Assembly (NCBI GenBank): GCA_027946375.1
Contig: JAPEUT010000012.1
Coordinates: 1 to 64,000, forward strand
Direction of reading: 5' to 3'
DNA from: Neodidymelliopsis sp. IMI 364377
Taxonomy: Eukaryota > Ascomycota > Dothideomycetes > Pleosporales > Didymellaceae
Length of the DNA stretch: 64,000 nt
The notes beneath the pieces are model-generated. The model saw nothing but the letters and a program-made list of their open reading frames with translations, searched no databases and was not told the origin of the DNA. Both the position numbers and the translations under genes were made by a program. Below are positions 32,454-44,016 of this stretch, in pieces; position 1 is the stretch's first letter; every line of letters starts with the position of its first letter.

Positions 32454-35400
32454 ATGGCTCAAACCGACCGAAGAGTCAGTCTTGGGGATCTCATCCGGAG
32501 CGCAGGCATCACCCCGGTTACTACCCGACAGCCATGCTTACCCGCGCCCTCTCAGCCCGTCAGCCTCACAAGCGAAGAGGACCGCACACAAGCTCGAGAC
32601 ATTCTGATCAGAAGGCGGCAGAAGAATCCTGAGAGCAAGGATGCTGTGCTGAAACGCATCTTTAAAAGCTCCAAAGACAAGGAGAAAGCACAAAACACTA
32701 CGCAGTGGGAGTTCTCACAAGACGAGTTGGACCAGGCTTTGTCTGCGGTAATTGGTAACCCTGACTCCAGCCCTGGACTTGTGCAAGCATTCTTGGGCTT
32801 GGGTGCGAAGGTCAACTATGTCGACACATCCGACAAGAAGAAGTCCAAGAGCAACGCACCCAACTCGAGCCTTCGCCGACGAAGCACTGTGTTGCAACAA
32901 GCTGCTACTCTTCGAAAGGCGGACTCTGTCAATCTGTTAGCATGTTCCGGTGCTGACCAGGTCACGCTGGATGAAGGGCTGAAGGCTGCTCTCACCGCAA
33001 AAGACCAAGCTTGCATTCAAGAACTGTTACGGCACGGCGCAGATATCAACAAGTACCCAAACGCACTCGCCAACGCTATACAATCCAGCGACCAAAACTT
33101 CATCCGGCTGCTACTCAGAGCACCGAAGGCCCTCCGCCCTGAGGTCATCTCCTCTTGCCTCCCTGCAGCAGTGCGACAGAACTCTGAACCCATTGCATCG
33201 TTGCTTATCGGTTATGGCGCTGATCCCAACTTCGACTCGGCAAGTGCGCTGAACATGGCGATCGGGAAAGAGGACTGGACGATGGCCCTCACCTTAGTCG
33301 CAGGACCTATTCGTCTTGCACCACAGAATCTGCAAAGACTGCTTGACACTGTCATGCGGCTACGTACATGTACGGCAACGTTGCAATTCCTTCAGTTGCT
33401 GTTCTGTTGTGGCTTGCCTCCAGCCAGCATCGGCCTGCCTGATCTTCTGATCTGTCGTGTGCGAAAGAACGACACCGCTGGATCCTCGATGATGATCAAT
33501 CACGGTGTTCCCACAACCACAAACGAAGCCGAATGTTTGAGGCTCGCGATAGCCAATTCGAACTGGGTGTTGGTTTATGCCATACTTGACACTCCTATCG
33601 AGCCACAACATGCATCGGCAGCACTTGCAACACTACCGCTAGACGCACCTCAATCGGACAAGCTGCGCGTTGTTCAAGCTCTAGTCCGCAAAGGTGCAAG
33701 CGGACTTCCCCTGGGCCGATGGTTGAACCTTGCAGTTGAAGAGAGCGATGTATCTTTATTGGAACTGCTTCTTAACGCTGGAGCACCGGTCGACGTCAGA
33801 GACCATAACCCTCTTCAGCTAGCAATAGCCAAGAAAGATGTGCGATGTCTTCAGATACTGCTTGCTGCACGGCCATCACCAGATACTCTAGCGAGAGCAT
33901 TTTCGGTATTGAGGTCCAACAATCAATACTCGGCATCTGATCGGCTCGATATTTCTCGATTGTTGCTCGACTCTGGCGCGCAAGGTACTGACGTTGATCA
34001 AGCTCTTATCGACGCCGTGAAACAAGGCGATGAATCAACGCTACGATTGCTGTGCAGCTATACGTCCACACCTGCGTCAACATCAGCAGCTTTGCCTTTC
34101 GTCTTTGACTCACGAGGTCTGAGACATCCGCGAACAGTTGCCTTACTAGACACACTGCTGTCATATGGCGTGGAAGATGCACCAGCACTTCTCGCACTTC
34201 GAACCGCCATTGGGGGTGGTCTAGAGAACCTTGATATTGTGCAGCGTTTACTCGACGCCAACCCGAACTTCCTTGGACCAGCTCTTGAATACACCATTGC
34301 ACTCGATGACGTCTCTAAAAAGGCACCACTCATGGAAGCACTGCTGAAGCTAGGAATCCCTCGAGAAGCTCTCGACAAGGCGCTTACCACCGAAACGCAA
34401 CATGCAGCAGCCAACAAAGACCTCAGCACCACCACAATGCTTGTAAGGCAGGGAGCTTCTGTGAGTGGCGATGCATTAGGGACTGCTATAGCAGCTGGAG
34501 ATTTCTCGCTAACCAGAATTCTTCTTAGTGGGGAGCGCCGACCCTCTCGATCTGACACGACGAAAGCTTTTCGGGCGTTGTTTCTCGAGCAAACATTAAT
34601 CAATGCGGCAGCTGATTCAAAGGGAACGCTTGCCGTTGCGCAGCAACTGCTCACCTTGGGTGTTGAGCAGCCGGCTATAGATGCTGCTCTGCGAGCCATC
34701 CTCGACGTAGAAAGCGATGATTTGCGTATTGTCCCCTTCCTCGACCTTCTACAACTGTATAACGCAAACGTCAACAGTGCTGACGGAGTGTGCTTCTTGC
34801 TTGCGGCAGAGAAACACGACCACTCTATCTTCGAAAAGCTCCTGCTTCAACAGCCTAACTTCAGCCTTGTCCTTTCAGCGTTGCTCGGCTCCAAAATTCA
34901 AGACCAACTAGTGGTTACCTTAATCAACTTATGTTTCAAACATGGATGCATATCTGATGGAATGGATCTCTTGCCATTCAGAGATCGCAGAATCTCAGTA
35001 CTCATATTGGCGATGCAAAGCTATCCTCGAAGTGACGCACTTCTAAAGCTACTGCTCGATCGGGGCTGGAACCCAGATGTCACTATCCGCGATGTGATTG
35101 ACCCAACGATTGGCGAGGAGACCATTTCCGCCCTGTTGTGGGCTTTGCTGCAGCCACAGAAACGGATCTCGGATTCCGTCGTGCGAGAACTCCTAGCAGC
35201 CGGCGCTTCCGTCACACACGCGTCCCCCATGTCGGATGTAACGCCCATCTCCGTTGCCGCACGCGAAGGCCGGGGCGATATAGTCCATACGCTACTCGAA
35301 CGCGGGGCGGACGCAAGTGTACGGGACAAATGGAACCGGTCCGCTCTATTCTACGCTAGCAGTACTTCGGCTACTTCGGTTGTTCAGATACTGGCAGCAA

Positions 35401-36497
35401 AGGCTTTGAAAAACGATGGCAGTCTTCACGAGGCGGCGCGATCTTTGCAAGTCGACGCAGCGTCTGTCTTGATCAAACATGGCCACAACCCCAACTTCCC
35501 ATCTCGCCTTCACGGTGGCAGAAGTGTGTTGGGCGAGCTCTGTCTATATGCTGAAGTAACCACTGCGCCACAGCGTTCTAAACTCCGACATCTCATCAGA
35601 CTCCTACTTGACAGTGGTGCAGATCCTCTCTTCAGGGCCCGCAACGAAAAGTCAAGCCTCATCCTTGCTCTCGACAATGCCTACAGTGCCCTTGAGACAA
35701 CTGAAGCACTCCTCGAGACAGAAGTGTGGGAAACGTTGAATAACGAGAAACACTTGTACCATTCAGCTGGCCTCTCATACTCGCCTGTGAAATATGTCGA
35801 GCTCGTTCCAGCACCACACCGCAACCCAATCAAAGCTCGACTGCTCGAACTTCTCCGCGACGTAGGCTGCGAACCACGTTTCTATTCAGAAACTGCCGAA
35901 CAGCCTCCGGGCGCAATAGGCGTACCCAAATCTGTCGCCCGTCTTGTGGACCGTCAGAAAGAACACATACTTTCGATCAAGCATGCTCAAGAGGCACACG
36001 AGCATGTACGGACACTGGAAGAAACGACCCACCGCGACACACTCCGCCGCAAGCGCGAGCAGCAAGATGCCGACTTTGCCGCTCAAGACGCTGCACAAGC
36101 ACACTGGCAGAAGTTGGAGCAACAGAAACATGACTTCGAGATCCAACGCGTCCAGGCTGCCGAGCACATGAAGCGATCAGAGAAGGCGGCGTGGCATAGT
36201 TTACTTATGGATCAGGAGCGCGAGGCTGCGGCGACAAAGCAGTCTGTTGAGGAGAGAAAGGCGAGTATAGCGCTTGCTAACGAAGCGAAAATGGTAGAGC
36301 AGAGGAAAGGTGAAATTGACCATAGGGCTGGCGTAGAGAGAAGGATGCTGAAGGAGAAGGAAGAGTTATACGACAGGAACGTTGCAAGACAGAAGGAAGT
36401 CACAAAAAGGTTGGATGAGAGCGCGAAGCTCCACGCAAAATTGAATCAAGGGAGACCGGCTATTGAGGGTTCAGCACAGTGGGGCACGGTAGATTAA
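32454..36497 (+). CDS. Large ankyrin-repeat protein with C-terminal coiled coil
   Basis: Single exon, 1347 aa from the ATG at 32454 (the frame begins 21 nt earlier without an ATG). Many degenerate ankyrin-type repeats fill residues about 85-1100; visible units include LLRHGADINKYPNALANAI, LLIGYGADPNFDSASALNMA, LLLNAGAPVDVRDHNPLQLA and, best conserved, VAAREGRGDIVHTLLERGAD. The last 180 residues are a continuous charged coiled coil (REQQDADFAAQDAAQAHW, KQSVEERKASIALANEAK). There is no signal peptide or membrane segment, so it is an intracellular scaffold. Most repeats have lost the TPLH consensus, so the repeat number cannot be counted safely by eye. Function unknown; no enzymatic domain seen. 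Confidence 0.85.
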   Translation: MAQTDRRVSLGDLIRSAGITPVTTRQPCLPAPSQPVSLTSEEDRTQARDILIRRRQKNPESKDAVLKRIFKSSKDKEKAQNTTQWEFSQDELDQALSAVIGNPDSSPGLVQAFLGLGAKVNYVDTSDKKKSKSNAPNSSLRRRSTVLQQAATLRKADSVNLLACSGADQVTLDEGLKAALTAKDQACIQELLRHGADINKYPNALANAIQSSDQNFIRLLLRAPKALRPEVISSCLPAAVRQNSEPIASLLIGYGADPNFDSASALNMAIGKEDWTMALTLVAGPIRLAPQNLQRLLDTVMRLRTCTATLQFLQLLFCCGLPPASIGLPDLLICRVRKNDTAGSSMMINHGVPTTTNEAECLRLAIANSNWVLVYAILDTPIEPQHASAALATLPLDAPQSDKLRVVQALVRKGASGLPLGRWLNLAVEESDVSLLELLLNAGAPVDVRDHNPLQLAIAKKDVRCLQILLAARPSPDTLARAFSVLRSNNQYSASDRLDISRLLLDSGAQGTDVDQALIDAVKQGDESTLRLLCSYTSTPASTSAALPFVFDSRGLRHPRTVALLDTLLSYGVEDAPALLALRTAIGGGLENLDIVQRLLDANPNFLGPALEYTIALDDVSKKAPLMEALLKLGIPREALDKALTTETQHAAANKDLSTTTMLVRQGASVSGDALGTAIAAGDFSLTRILLSGERRPSRSDTTKAFRALFLEQTLINAAADSKGTLAVAQQLLTLGVEQPAIDAALRAILDVESDDLRIVPFLDLLQLYNANVNSADGVCFLLAAEKHDHSIFEKLLLQQPNFSLVLSALLGSKIQDQLVVTLINLCFKHGCISDGMDLLPFRDRRISVLILAMQSYPRSDALLKLLLDRGWNPDVTIRDVIDPTIGEETISALLWALLQPQKRISDSVVRELLAAGASVTHASPMSDVTPISVAAREGRGDIVHTLLERGADASVRDKWNRSALFYASSTSATSVVQILAAKALKNDGSLHEAARSLQVDAASVLIKHGHNPNFPSRLHGGRSVLGELCLYAEVTTAPQRSKLRHLIRLLLDSGADPLFRARNEKSSLILALDNAYSALETTEALLETEVWETLNNEKHLYHSAGLSYSPVKYVELVPAPHRNPIKARLLELLRDVGCEPRFYSETAEQPPGAIGVPKSVARLVDRQKEHILSIKHAQEAHEHVRTLEETTHRDTLRRKREQQDADFAAQDAAQAHWQKLEQQKHDFEIQRVQAAEHMKRSEKAAWHSLLMDQEREAAATKQSVEERKASIALANEAKMVEQRKGEIDHRAGVERRMLKEKEELYDRNVARQKEVTKRLDESAKLHAKLNQGRPAIEGSAQWGTVD

Positions 36498-36765
36498 CTG
36501 ATGTCGTGGGATTCCATTAGAAGAACGACTGGGTTTAGAAGAGACACAGTGTCGTGTTCTACTCAAGCTACTTTGGTACTTTGGTACGTGTCTTTGGCTA
36601 GATGGTCATTGGACGCCTTATCACTGCCACAATTGCCCTTGAGCCTTCTTTGTGCGAACAACCTGTCACTATTGCATCCGACATGACGCAAAATTCTACT
36701 GAAACCTTCCATATCGAGCAGACATTTGGCTCTAGGGGACTGGAAAAGAGACCGGATGTGTCAGG

Positions 36766-39700
36766 CTAGAGAAGATCTTCCTTGGACAGCTTCTTCGCTT
36801 CGGACTTTGGAGTGTACTGACTAGTCTCGCGCATGTAGCCATCAAGGGTTCGCATAAACTGAGGATCCGCTAGCTATAGATTGTTCATTAGTCTATACTC
36901 GGTACACTTATTTATGGTCAACATACTGTTCTGGCCTTGTCTGCATGCTGCCGCACACCAGTGTTCTGCGCACCGAACGCACTAGTGTCACCTTGTTTGA
37001 TGGCGTCAATACCTTTCAGCTGGTCGCAGAAAGGATCGTACGCTTCGATTGCGTTGTCAACGATGTTCTTCGAGGCTAGGTCTGCAACTCCGGCGGACTT
37101 ATCCGCCTCGGTGTTTTCAGCGGCATCAGTGGTCTCAGAGGCAGCGTCAAGCTGAGGCTGCTGCTGCTGCTTCTTTTTCCTCTTCTTGTTTTTCTTCTTC
37201 TTCGCAGGCTGAGCATCTGGTGTAGTTATATCCGTAGGGTTTTGTGGATCCTGCACTTGTGATAGCTTCTCGTTGACTTCGGCTGTGGACGTTAGCTAGT
37301 GTACGTAAAGACAGATTGAGACTTACCCAATCGAGATTCGCAGGCAGCTATACGCTCATGTATCTGTTCCCCAGTAGCTGTTGTTTCTGGGGTATTTGGA
37401 CTGGCGGCAACCGAGTCGGAGGCGCGACCACCACCGTCTTGCCTGTCCTCGTCCTTATCTGGCTCTGTCGCTGAACTCTGTTTCGAACCTTGGAAGGATG
37501 TGAGTTCTTTTGGTAGATCGGACCATGAAAAATCCGAATCCGACTCTCCACACGCCTCATTCATGATCGATTCATAGTTCTGAACATCGGTCTCCATGTC
37601 GATTGGGCCCATCCAGGCTGGGTTCGGTGATCTCGGAGGGAACTCAAGAGAGGGCCACTCAAGTGGACGAGGTTCCTGCTCAGTTGCAGCTGACCCCTTC
37701 TTCTTTTTCTTCGTTTTCTTTGATGCAGTGGAGGGTCTTGCTGCATCATCGACAGAGCTGGACTCCTTCATCTCAGTAGGCACGCTATCAACAGCATCTG
37801 GCTCAGAGGATTGTGCACTTGGGCCCCGATCTTCTTCCGACAGAGCCACGCTCGCGTCGAATCGAACTTCCTTCTTGGTCACTGAGCCGTGTTCCTTTGG
37901 AATGTGGGTGGCGCCGCCGGTCTGCTTACCATGTTGCTCGTCATTGCTCTCCATCCGGGTCACTTTGTCTGTAGCTTCAGCTGTTGATTCTGCTTCCTTG
38001 CCATTGCGCTTTCCTGGTTTGTCGCGGCCCTCATATGGGTTCTTGATCCCCTTAGTAGCCGGTGCTGGTTTTTTAGGCGTCTGGTCTGGCTTAGGCGTTC
38101 TCTGTGAAGGTGGAGAAAGGGCGTTCTCCCTAAGAACAAGCTTAATCTTCTCGGAAGGCTTGGTGCTTTCAATAGACTTGCTGTTCTTAAAAGTCTCAGT
38201 CTGTGCAGCAGGCTCGCTCCTCTCCTTCGATGCACTCTCAACCTTAGAGTCACCCTTCACATTGGGCTTGATAGCTTCAATTTTCACTGCTTTAGCCTTC
38301 TCTGCCTGCTCCTTCTCTTTCTTTAGTGCTTTTCGCTTTTGCTCTCTCTCTCTTTTGGCTTGGGCTTTGCTAGCCTTAGAGAAGGGGTGAAGCGATTCTG
38401 TACGTTGAGCACCACCTTTTTTGACGGGTTCGGCTGTAACGGCGTCTGCTGGGGCTGGTTCGGTCTCCTGTTGCATGGCTGTTGAGGTCGTAACGAGCTC
38501 TGAATCCGCATGTGGCATGACTGACTCTGGAGTGGGCATCTCGTCCTCCACAGCTGCAGACATGTTGATGGTTTCTGTGTCGGACGGGGTGTGTGCAGAA
38601 GGTTCTGTGGTTAAATCCTCGAAAATTTTAGTCGAGACATGAATACCATGGTTCGCGATATCACATTCATCACGGGCCTCTACTTTCGGTTCCATATTGA
38701 AATGTGGCTTTGCTACTGATTGAGAGCTCGCGTTGTTCTCAAGTTCGTCCTCTGGGACCTTGTTTCCGATCTTAACGGTATTAATGGTATCAGGCGACGA
38801 AGGCTTTACCTTCTCCTCTTCAGTATCTATGGACTGTACAGTGGAAGTCTGCTGCACATTCTCGGTACGATTTGAGGTGTCCTGGTCTGCTTTTTGGGGT
38901 TCCGGATCCACTTGCAGTGGAGCAATTTGTACCGGCTGGTTCGTTGAGGGATCTGAACCATCGTTGACAGCGTGCACGACATCGTCGGTAAGTGCTACTG
39001 GAAGAAAGCTGCCTTCCACTATAGGCTTTGGAACTTTCTTAGGCTCTGAAAGAGGATCTTTGCTCGTCCGGGACTTTTCGGTTTGAGTTGCGTTGCTGGG
39101 TGTATCCTCGACTTGAATGTGCACCAGTGCCTTTTCAGGAGGCTCAGAGATCTCTTTGGAGGTTTGGTTTTCAACCGTATCCACAGGCTTCGCACTTTCG
39201 TCCTTTGTGGACATCATCTGGTGCTTCTTCGGTTTCGCCTTCCGTGCTTCAGGACTACCACTGGTAATCGGCCCCTGTCGTAGCTGCTTACCCTTCTTCT
39301 TCTTGTGCAGGTCGCTCCTAGCATCCTGAGGAGAGTATGACAGCTCGTCACCTAGGACGGTTTCGGCCGCTGTAACATCACCGCTTTCGTTGACCGAAGA
39401 TGTGCGTTGACGATTAAGGCTCTCGCCGTTGTTCGAATTAGCATTATACCAGGACTTGGCAGGAAAGCCACTCTCGGTTGCATCCCGCACTGGGGCCTCC
39501 GATATCTTCTGGAAGAACCGCTTAGGAACTGTAATCGAGACTGGCTGCCCACGAATGGTAGGGTCGCGAATGCTAATGGCCTGTCTAGCGACCGCGGTAT
39601 TCGAGAACCTGAACGTGTTAGACTAATAAACCAGATTTGTTTTATTAACACTTACCCAACAAAAGCGTGTTTGCGACCTTGATTATGGTACTGTGGGTGA

Positions 39701-41708
39701 TATGCCGCCTTGGCATTGATCGACTTGGGCTTCACACCGATTTTGTTATGGAATAAGGCTTCCAACTCTGCATCACGAATATCCTCTGGTAGATCTTTGA
39801 CGAAGACCTCTGTGACGGTAGTATTTTGAGGACCGACCCAGTTGATGTGACAACCATACTCGTAGTCCTGTGTGATGGCGGGATCGTCTTCGCTTGGTCG
39901 CTTCGGTCCATGAAAGCGGTTGCTGCTGTGTTGTACATGACTTGGTTTATCGTTCGCAATCGAATTGTGGTAAGGCCGGCTACCTGTGGCTGAAGTCTTG
40001 CGCTCCAGACCGCTAGAGCCCTGAAAGTTGTTCTGACTATACTTTCTTCCGTTGTAATGTGTCGCTGAATTCTTGAAAGCTGTGCTGTTGCCGTCATAGG
40101 GATCGTACAAGGTATTTCCGCTGCCATATTGCTGACTGTATTGGCAATCAACAGGCCGCCGAGAGTCGATGTTCTGCGGTGACATGGCGGGATTGAAATG
40201 CAGGTTCGTCGTGTCAGCCATAGGCACTGGGTATGGTGGGCCCTGAGTGCCTGAAGGATGTCGCGGGTAGCCATGCGTTATCGATGGGCTTTGCATTTGC
40301 ATCGGATGGGGCATTATAGCTGGATGTATCATTCCAGGAAGAGTTGGTTGGCCCCCGGCCATGCCCGGTGTCATTGCGTTCTGCTCAAAAGCAAATGGAA
40401 CCATGCCATGAGGACCACTAACAACTGCTGGATGCATTGGCATATGCGCCCGGTTGAAATGTGGAGACTGTGTCATTGGCATACTGCCTGAGTATTGACG
40501 AGGATGTGACCCAGAAGGACCACGAGGCATGCTCGCGATATACTGTGCTGATGACATCGCTTGATTGACTATGCCTTGCGTGTACAGGCCAGGTGCAGAT
40601 CGTCCTGATCTGCCCTTTGGAACATGTAAGCCAGGATGAACCAGGTTCGGAACGCCCATCTGAGGGTGGGGGACGCCTCCCATCACGTAGCCCATGTTTT
40701 CTTCATAGTAGCCTGTTCGACGTGATGCACCACTGGGATGGTTGTACATGGGCGTTCGATCTCGCTGATGCGTCGGGATGGATTGAGTGGCAGGCATCAA
40801 CACTGGCGAAATGACCGTGGGGGATGATGCTTTGAACTGTTAGTGTATACGGTCGAGAGCAGACGAACAAGGATTGACTTACGTGTTGCTACAATGGCGG
40901 GAGCACTTTGTGGCGTTGCTGTATCCTCAAGTACCGCAGGGACCTTGGCAATATCATTCGAGATGTGGTGATCTTGCTCTGTGTTCAATCTGCCAGAAAC
41001 AATTGACGTCTCTTTGAACGGCGCCTTCACGCCTTTGACCTCAAGCATAGCTGTGCGTATGATATGTGCGACATTCCATAGGAAGGTGCGAGGAAAGTCT
41101 TGTTCTTCTCCATTGACAAAGATCTTATCCACGATCGAAAGGCTGTCGTTCTTGTCGTAAACCCCAGTCAGGTCACCACCGACTATACCCAGACGCTCTG
41201 GATGCAACTTCGACCAGTTTTGTGCGTAGGTTTTCGCGCAAACGTAGTTGTCACGCTCGATGAACTTCAGCACCTCTTTGCAGAAGGGCTCCGTCTCGAT
41301 GTAAATGTCGTGTTCGTCCCAAAGATCGCCAATCTGCCATCCAGAGTCTGGAAAGATACACAAGTACTGGAGTGGGTACTTCTTGGACCACAGATGCGCG
41401 GCAACAACGACGCCCTGGACCTTGTCGCTACGTACGATGACAGGTGCGTACGGCGGACCTTGGAGCTTGCGAGGCGCTCGTTTACCGAGATCCGTGCTAA
41501 ACATCGCACTCCCACGACCGAGGGAAAGTTCAAGGGGAGGGTGGGTGTCTGCCACTGGTGTACTTACTGTCTTGTCTGAGTCTGTAGGTGATGCTGGTAA
41601 TTGGATTGAAGTGGTGCCCAGCATTGTGTCCTCTGGGATCACCAACGGCGGCGGTGGCGGTGGTGCAGACATGTCGCCCATGCTGGTAGGAGTGGGGAGA
41701 ATGGCCAC
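36766..41708 (-). CDS. Large RRM-containing, mostly disordered protein
   Basis: Five exons: 40883..41708, 39656..40829, 37327..39608, 36927..37282 and 36766..36873, all in phase, giving 1581 aa. Introns are 44-53 nt. The N-terminal 270 residues contain a structured unknown domain (PVIVRSDKVQGVVVAAHLW and SGWQIGDLWDEHDIYIETE). A Met/Pro/His-rich disordered part follows. An RRM lies at about residues 610-690 with RNP2-like EVFVKDL and RNP1-like KHAFVGF, the latter split by intron 2. A very long Lys/Glu/Ser/Thr disordered region comes next, with a poly-Lys block (AKKKKNKKRKKK) near the end and the C-terminal tail KKLSKEDLL. It probably binds RNA in the nucleus or RNP granules. No characterised orthologue is recognised. 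Confidence 0.85.
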
Positions 41709-42376
41709 GCGAAGGCGTAAGAGAAGTGGGAGAAGGAATCAACTAACAGGAAGCTCAACAAAGCAACTGCATGCCATGCGACACCGATACGCCAGAGGGA
41801 ACGAAACGCTTAAGATGGCAGCTGAACTGTCGAGAAGATAGCAGGAGTGGAGGTGGGGTGTGCAGATTCGTCCCTGGTTGAAGTGGAAGGAGCAGCCTTG
41901 GCGCAGCGTCCCAGTGTTGAAGTGAAGGTGAGAGTGATAGCAGTACGCAACCTAGCCAATCAACAAAACACACTGACTGCCTCTATCCTTCGCGGTGATC
42001 ATCAAGTTAGGATCGCGTAACCATGGTTGTGCCCCAGCCATGTAGCATGACCTTGGTATAAAACAACGGAAACGAAGAAGCGCACGAACAACACAAACGA
42101 GAGGCGGTGAACGTGGAAAACAGCACATAGGAGATACAGAGAGACGAGGAGATATGCCTTTTCGTAAACTGCTATAAAAGCAAGTTGCCTAGCGGTTGTG
42201 CAGGTACCCGTCGCTTGCCTGTCAAACTAACAACACTGAGCAGCGGTGAGCATTTTTGCAAAATCGCACGTTCACATCCATAGCGAACCAAACCTGCTAG
42301 AGATTTGACGGAGGGAACTAGACTACCAACCTTGCGTCAACTACTTCTGTTGTTCTACATATACTGTACATTCTTC
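41709..42376. other. Intergenic, no gene seen
   Basis: Promoter side of the RRM gene and 3' flank of the Fmp46-like gene; no coding signal. Confidence 0.4.
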
Positions 42377-42931
42377 CTACTTCTTCTCTGCAGAAATGTT
42401 TCTCAGTAGGCTGAGAATTTCCGACTCATTTTCGCCAGCAACTGTAATCACGAATTAATAGCATGTTCAAGCGCTAGCGCTTGCATGTAGTGGACGTACC
42501 AGCTTTGCCCTGATTCCAATCGACGACAAGTGGTCTCTGGAACGCATCACCGTCCGCCTTCAATCGCCTCAAAGCATCTGTCTCGTCCTTTGCGCCCGGA
42601 ATGATCTTTCCAACAGCACTTGGCCCGCCTAGGTAATCCAGGATGTTCTTCAACTGGTCTACTGTTGGTGGTGCCTCGGTGACATCGAGCTCGAATTCGG
42701 TCCTCTCTGCCTTGCTTTGTGCGTCATGCGAACTGGCCTGGTCTTCGGTGGCATGCGCAACAGATTGGGCGTTTGCTTGCTTGATCAGAGTGTGGACACG
42801 GGTGGAGGCCTGGTTGGAGGGCTTGTGGAAGAGGGTCACGACATTCTTCGCGCCGTGCTGGAAGCTGTCAGCAATGCATCTGGTAGCGCAGTGGAAATAA
42901 ACAGTACCTCGCCAAAGAATCGCTTGAACAT
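42377..42931 (-). CDS. Fmp46-like thioredoxin-fold (DUF1687) mitochondrial protein
   Basis: Exons are 42908..42931, 42500..42857 and 42377..42441, giving 148 aa; introns are 50 and 58 nt. The first exon encodes only MFKRFFGE. The core reads NVVTLFHKPSNQASTRVHTL, then FELDVTEAPPTVDQLKNIL and DYLGG, with PLVVDWNQGKA before the last exon, the pattern of DUF1687/Fmp46. The yeast protein is mitochondrial and described as a putative redox protein with a thioredoxin fold. This copy has no cysteine at all, so it cannot be a dithiol oxidoreductase. The short last exon ends NISAEKK. Confidence 0.82.
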
Positions 42932-43571
42932 GTTTATGGTGATTGGAGTGTGTTTTGTGCGTGATTGAACTTTTATTAGTTTGGTGATGCAGCTTGGGTG
43001 AAGCTTAGGCAGATCAGATGAGCTGTAGGATGTGACGTAGATCCCTTGGCCAGAGCTTATTGCCTGAGGCGCACCGCTGACCAACCGGATCTGCAACCCA
43101 CTCGCTCCGCCAGTTATGTATAGCTATTGCGGGGATATGCACGTGTACTTGCCGTGTACAGGTGAAACATCAAGCAATTAACAGCAGACGATGGGCCTGA
43201 CGCTCCGGAGCGATGGGAGACCAATGTGGAAATCATCAAAAACGTCAAAGATGTTAGAGACGACAAGCTATGCTCAATCGCGTATCACGGCGGTGCAAGG
43301 TGAGAACAAGAAGTTCGAGACACAAAAGGCTATATTTCGTGATGTAGCCGTGCAAAAGCCGAATGTACATTTACGCCATGAGTATGCCCCCATCATCCCA
43401 AAGTGTGGGATCTTGCTGCTGCGGGGTGGCGAGCCGTGGCAACGCCCACCTCATACGGAGATTCCCACTCCCTCTGATCCAGAGTCATAGCCAGCCCGAG
43501 GAAACCGAATTCATGACAGAAACATCTAGCTCATCGTGCTCGTTCCGAACGCCCTCCCGTTATTGAGTTGT
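42932..43571. other. Intergenic, no supported gene
   Basis: A 99-aa frame at 43191..43490 (+) has no recognisable features and is not called. Confidence 0.4.
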
Positions 43572-44016
43572 TTACGAGGTGGGGTTAGGGTTCATCTGCG
43601 CCGGGTAAGCATTTCCTTCTTCATCAAGAGCATGCGTTTGCACTGACCTTCCTCTTGCCGCCGGTCATGGTGACGTTGACGAAACGGCGGGTGTAAGTGA
43701 GCCTCTTCTTGGCGCGGCCCTTGGGGGTCTTCTTCTTCTCCTGGGGCTCAACCTAATTCCAGCATGTCAGCCTCCATTCCTATCATTCAATCGTCCGTCG
43801 TTTGCCACGCCATTCGCCGGAAGATGAGTTCGCCGGAAGATGCGTCGAGTCGGGTCGGTGTCGCGGTCGCTGTACGGAATGTTGGAAGTGAGAGGGCTTA
43901 CCTTGGCTAGTATGTGTTAGTACTCATCATACACTGATCTATTCGAAGAGTTGCAACTTACGAGTCTGAGACTTGACCTTTCCGGCACGTGCGAGGGATC
44001 CGTGAACCTTACCCAT
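43572..44016 (-). CDS. rps30: 40S ribosomal protein eS30
   Basis: Four exons: 43962..44016, 43902..43906, 43648..43752 and 43572..43595, giving 62 aa. The sequence is the standard eS30: MGKVHGSLARAGKVKSQTP, KVEPQEKKKTPKGRAKKR, LTYTRRFVNVTMTGGKRK and a short end MNPNPTS. Exon 2 is a 5-nt microexon (CCAAG); skipping it would run the frame into TGA, so it is required. Introns are 55, 149 and 52 nt; the first has branch sequence ACTAAC. There is no ubiquitin-like fusion, unlike the mammalian FAU gene. It is divergent from the CREG-like gene. Confidence 0.95.

Noticed and set aside
34058..34774. 238-aa minus-strand frame inside the ankyrin gene
   Set aside because: Ser/Ala-rich antisense shadow without motifs.
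43191..43490. 99-aa plus-strand frame between Fmp46-like and eS30 genes
   Set aside because: No domain or splice evidence, and biased toward chance composition.
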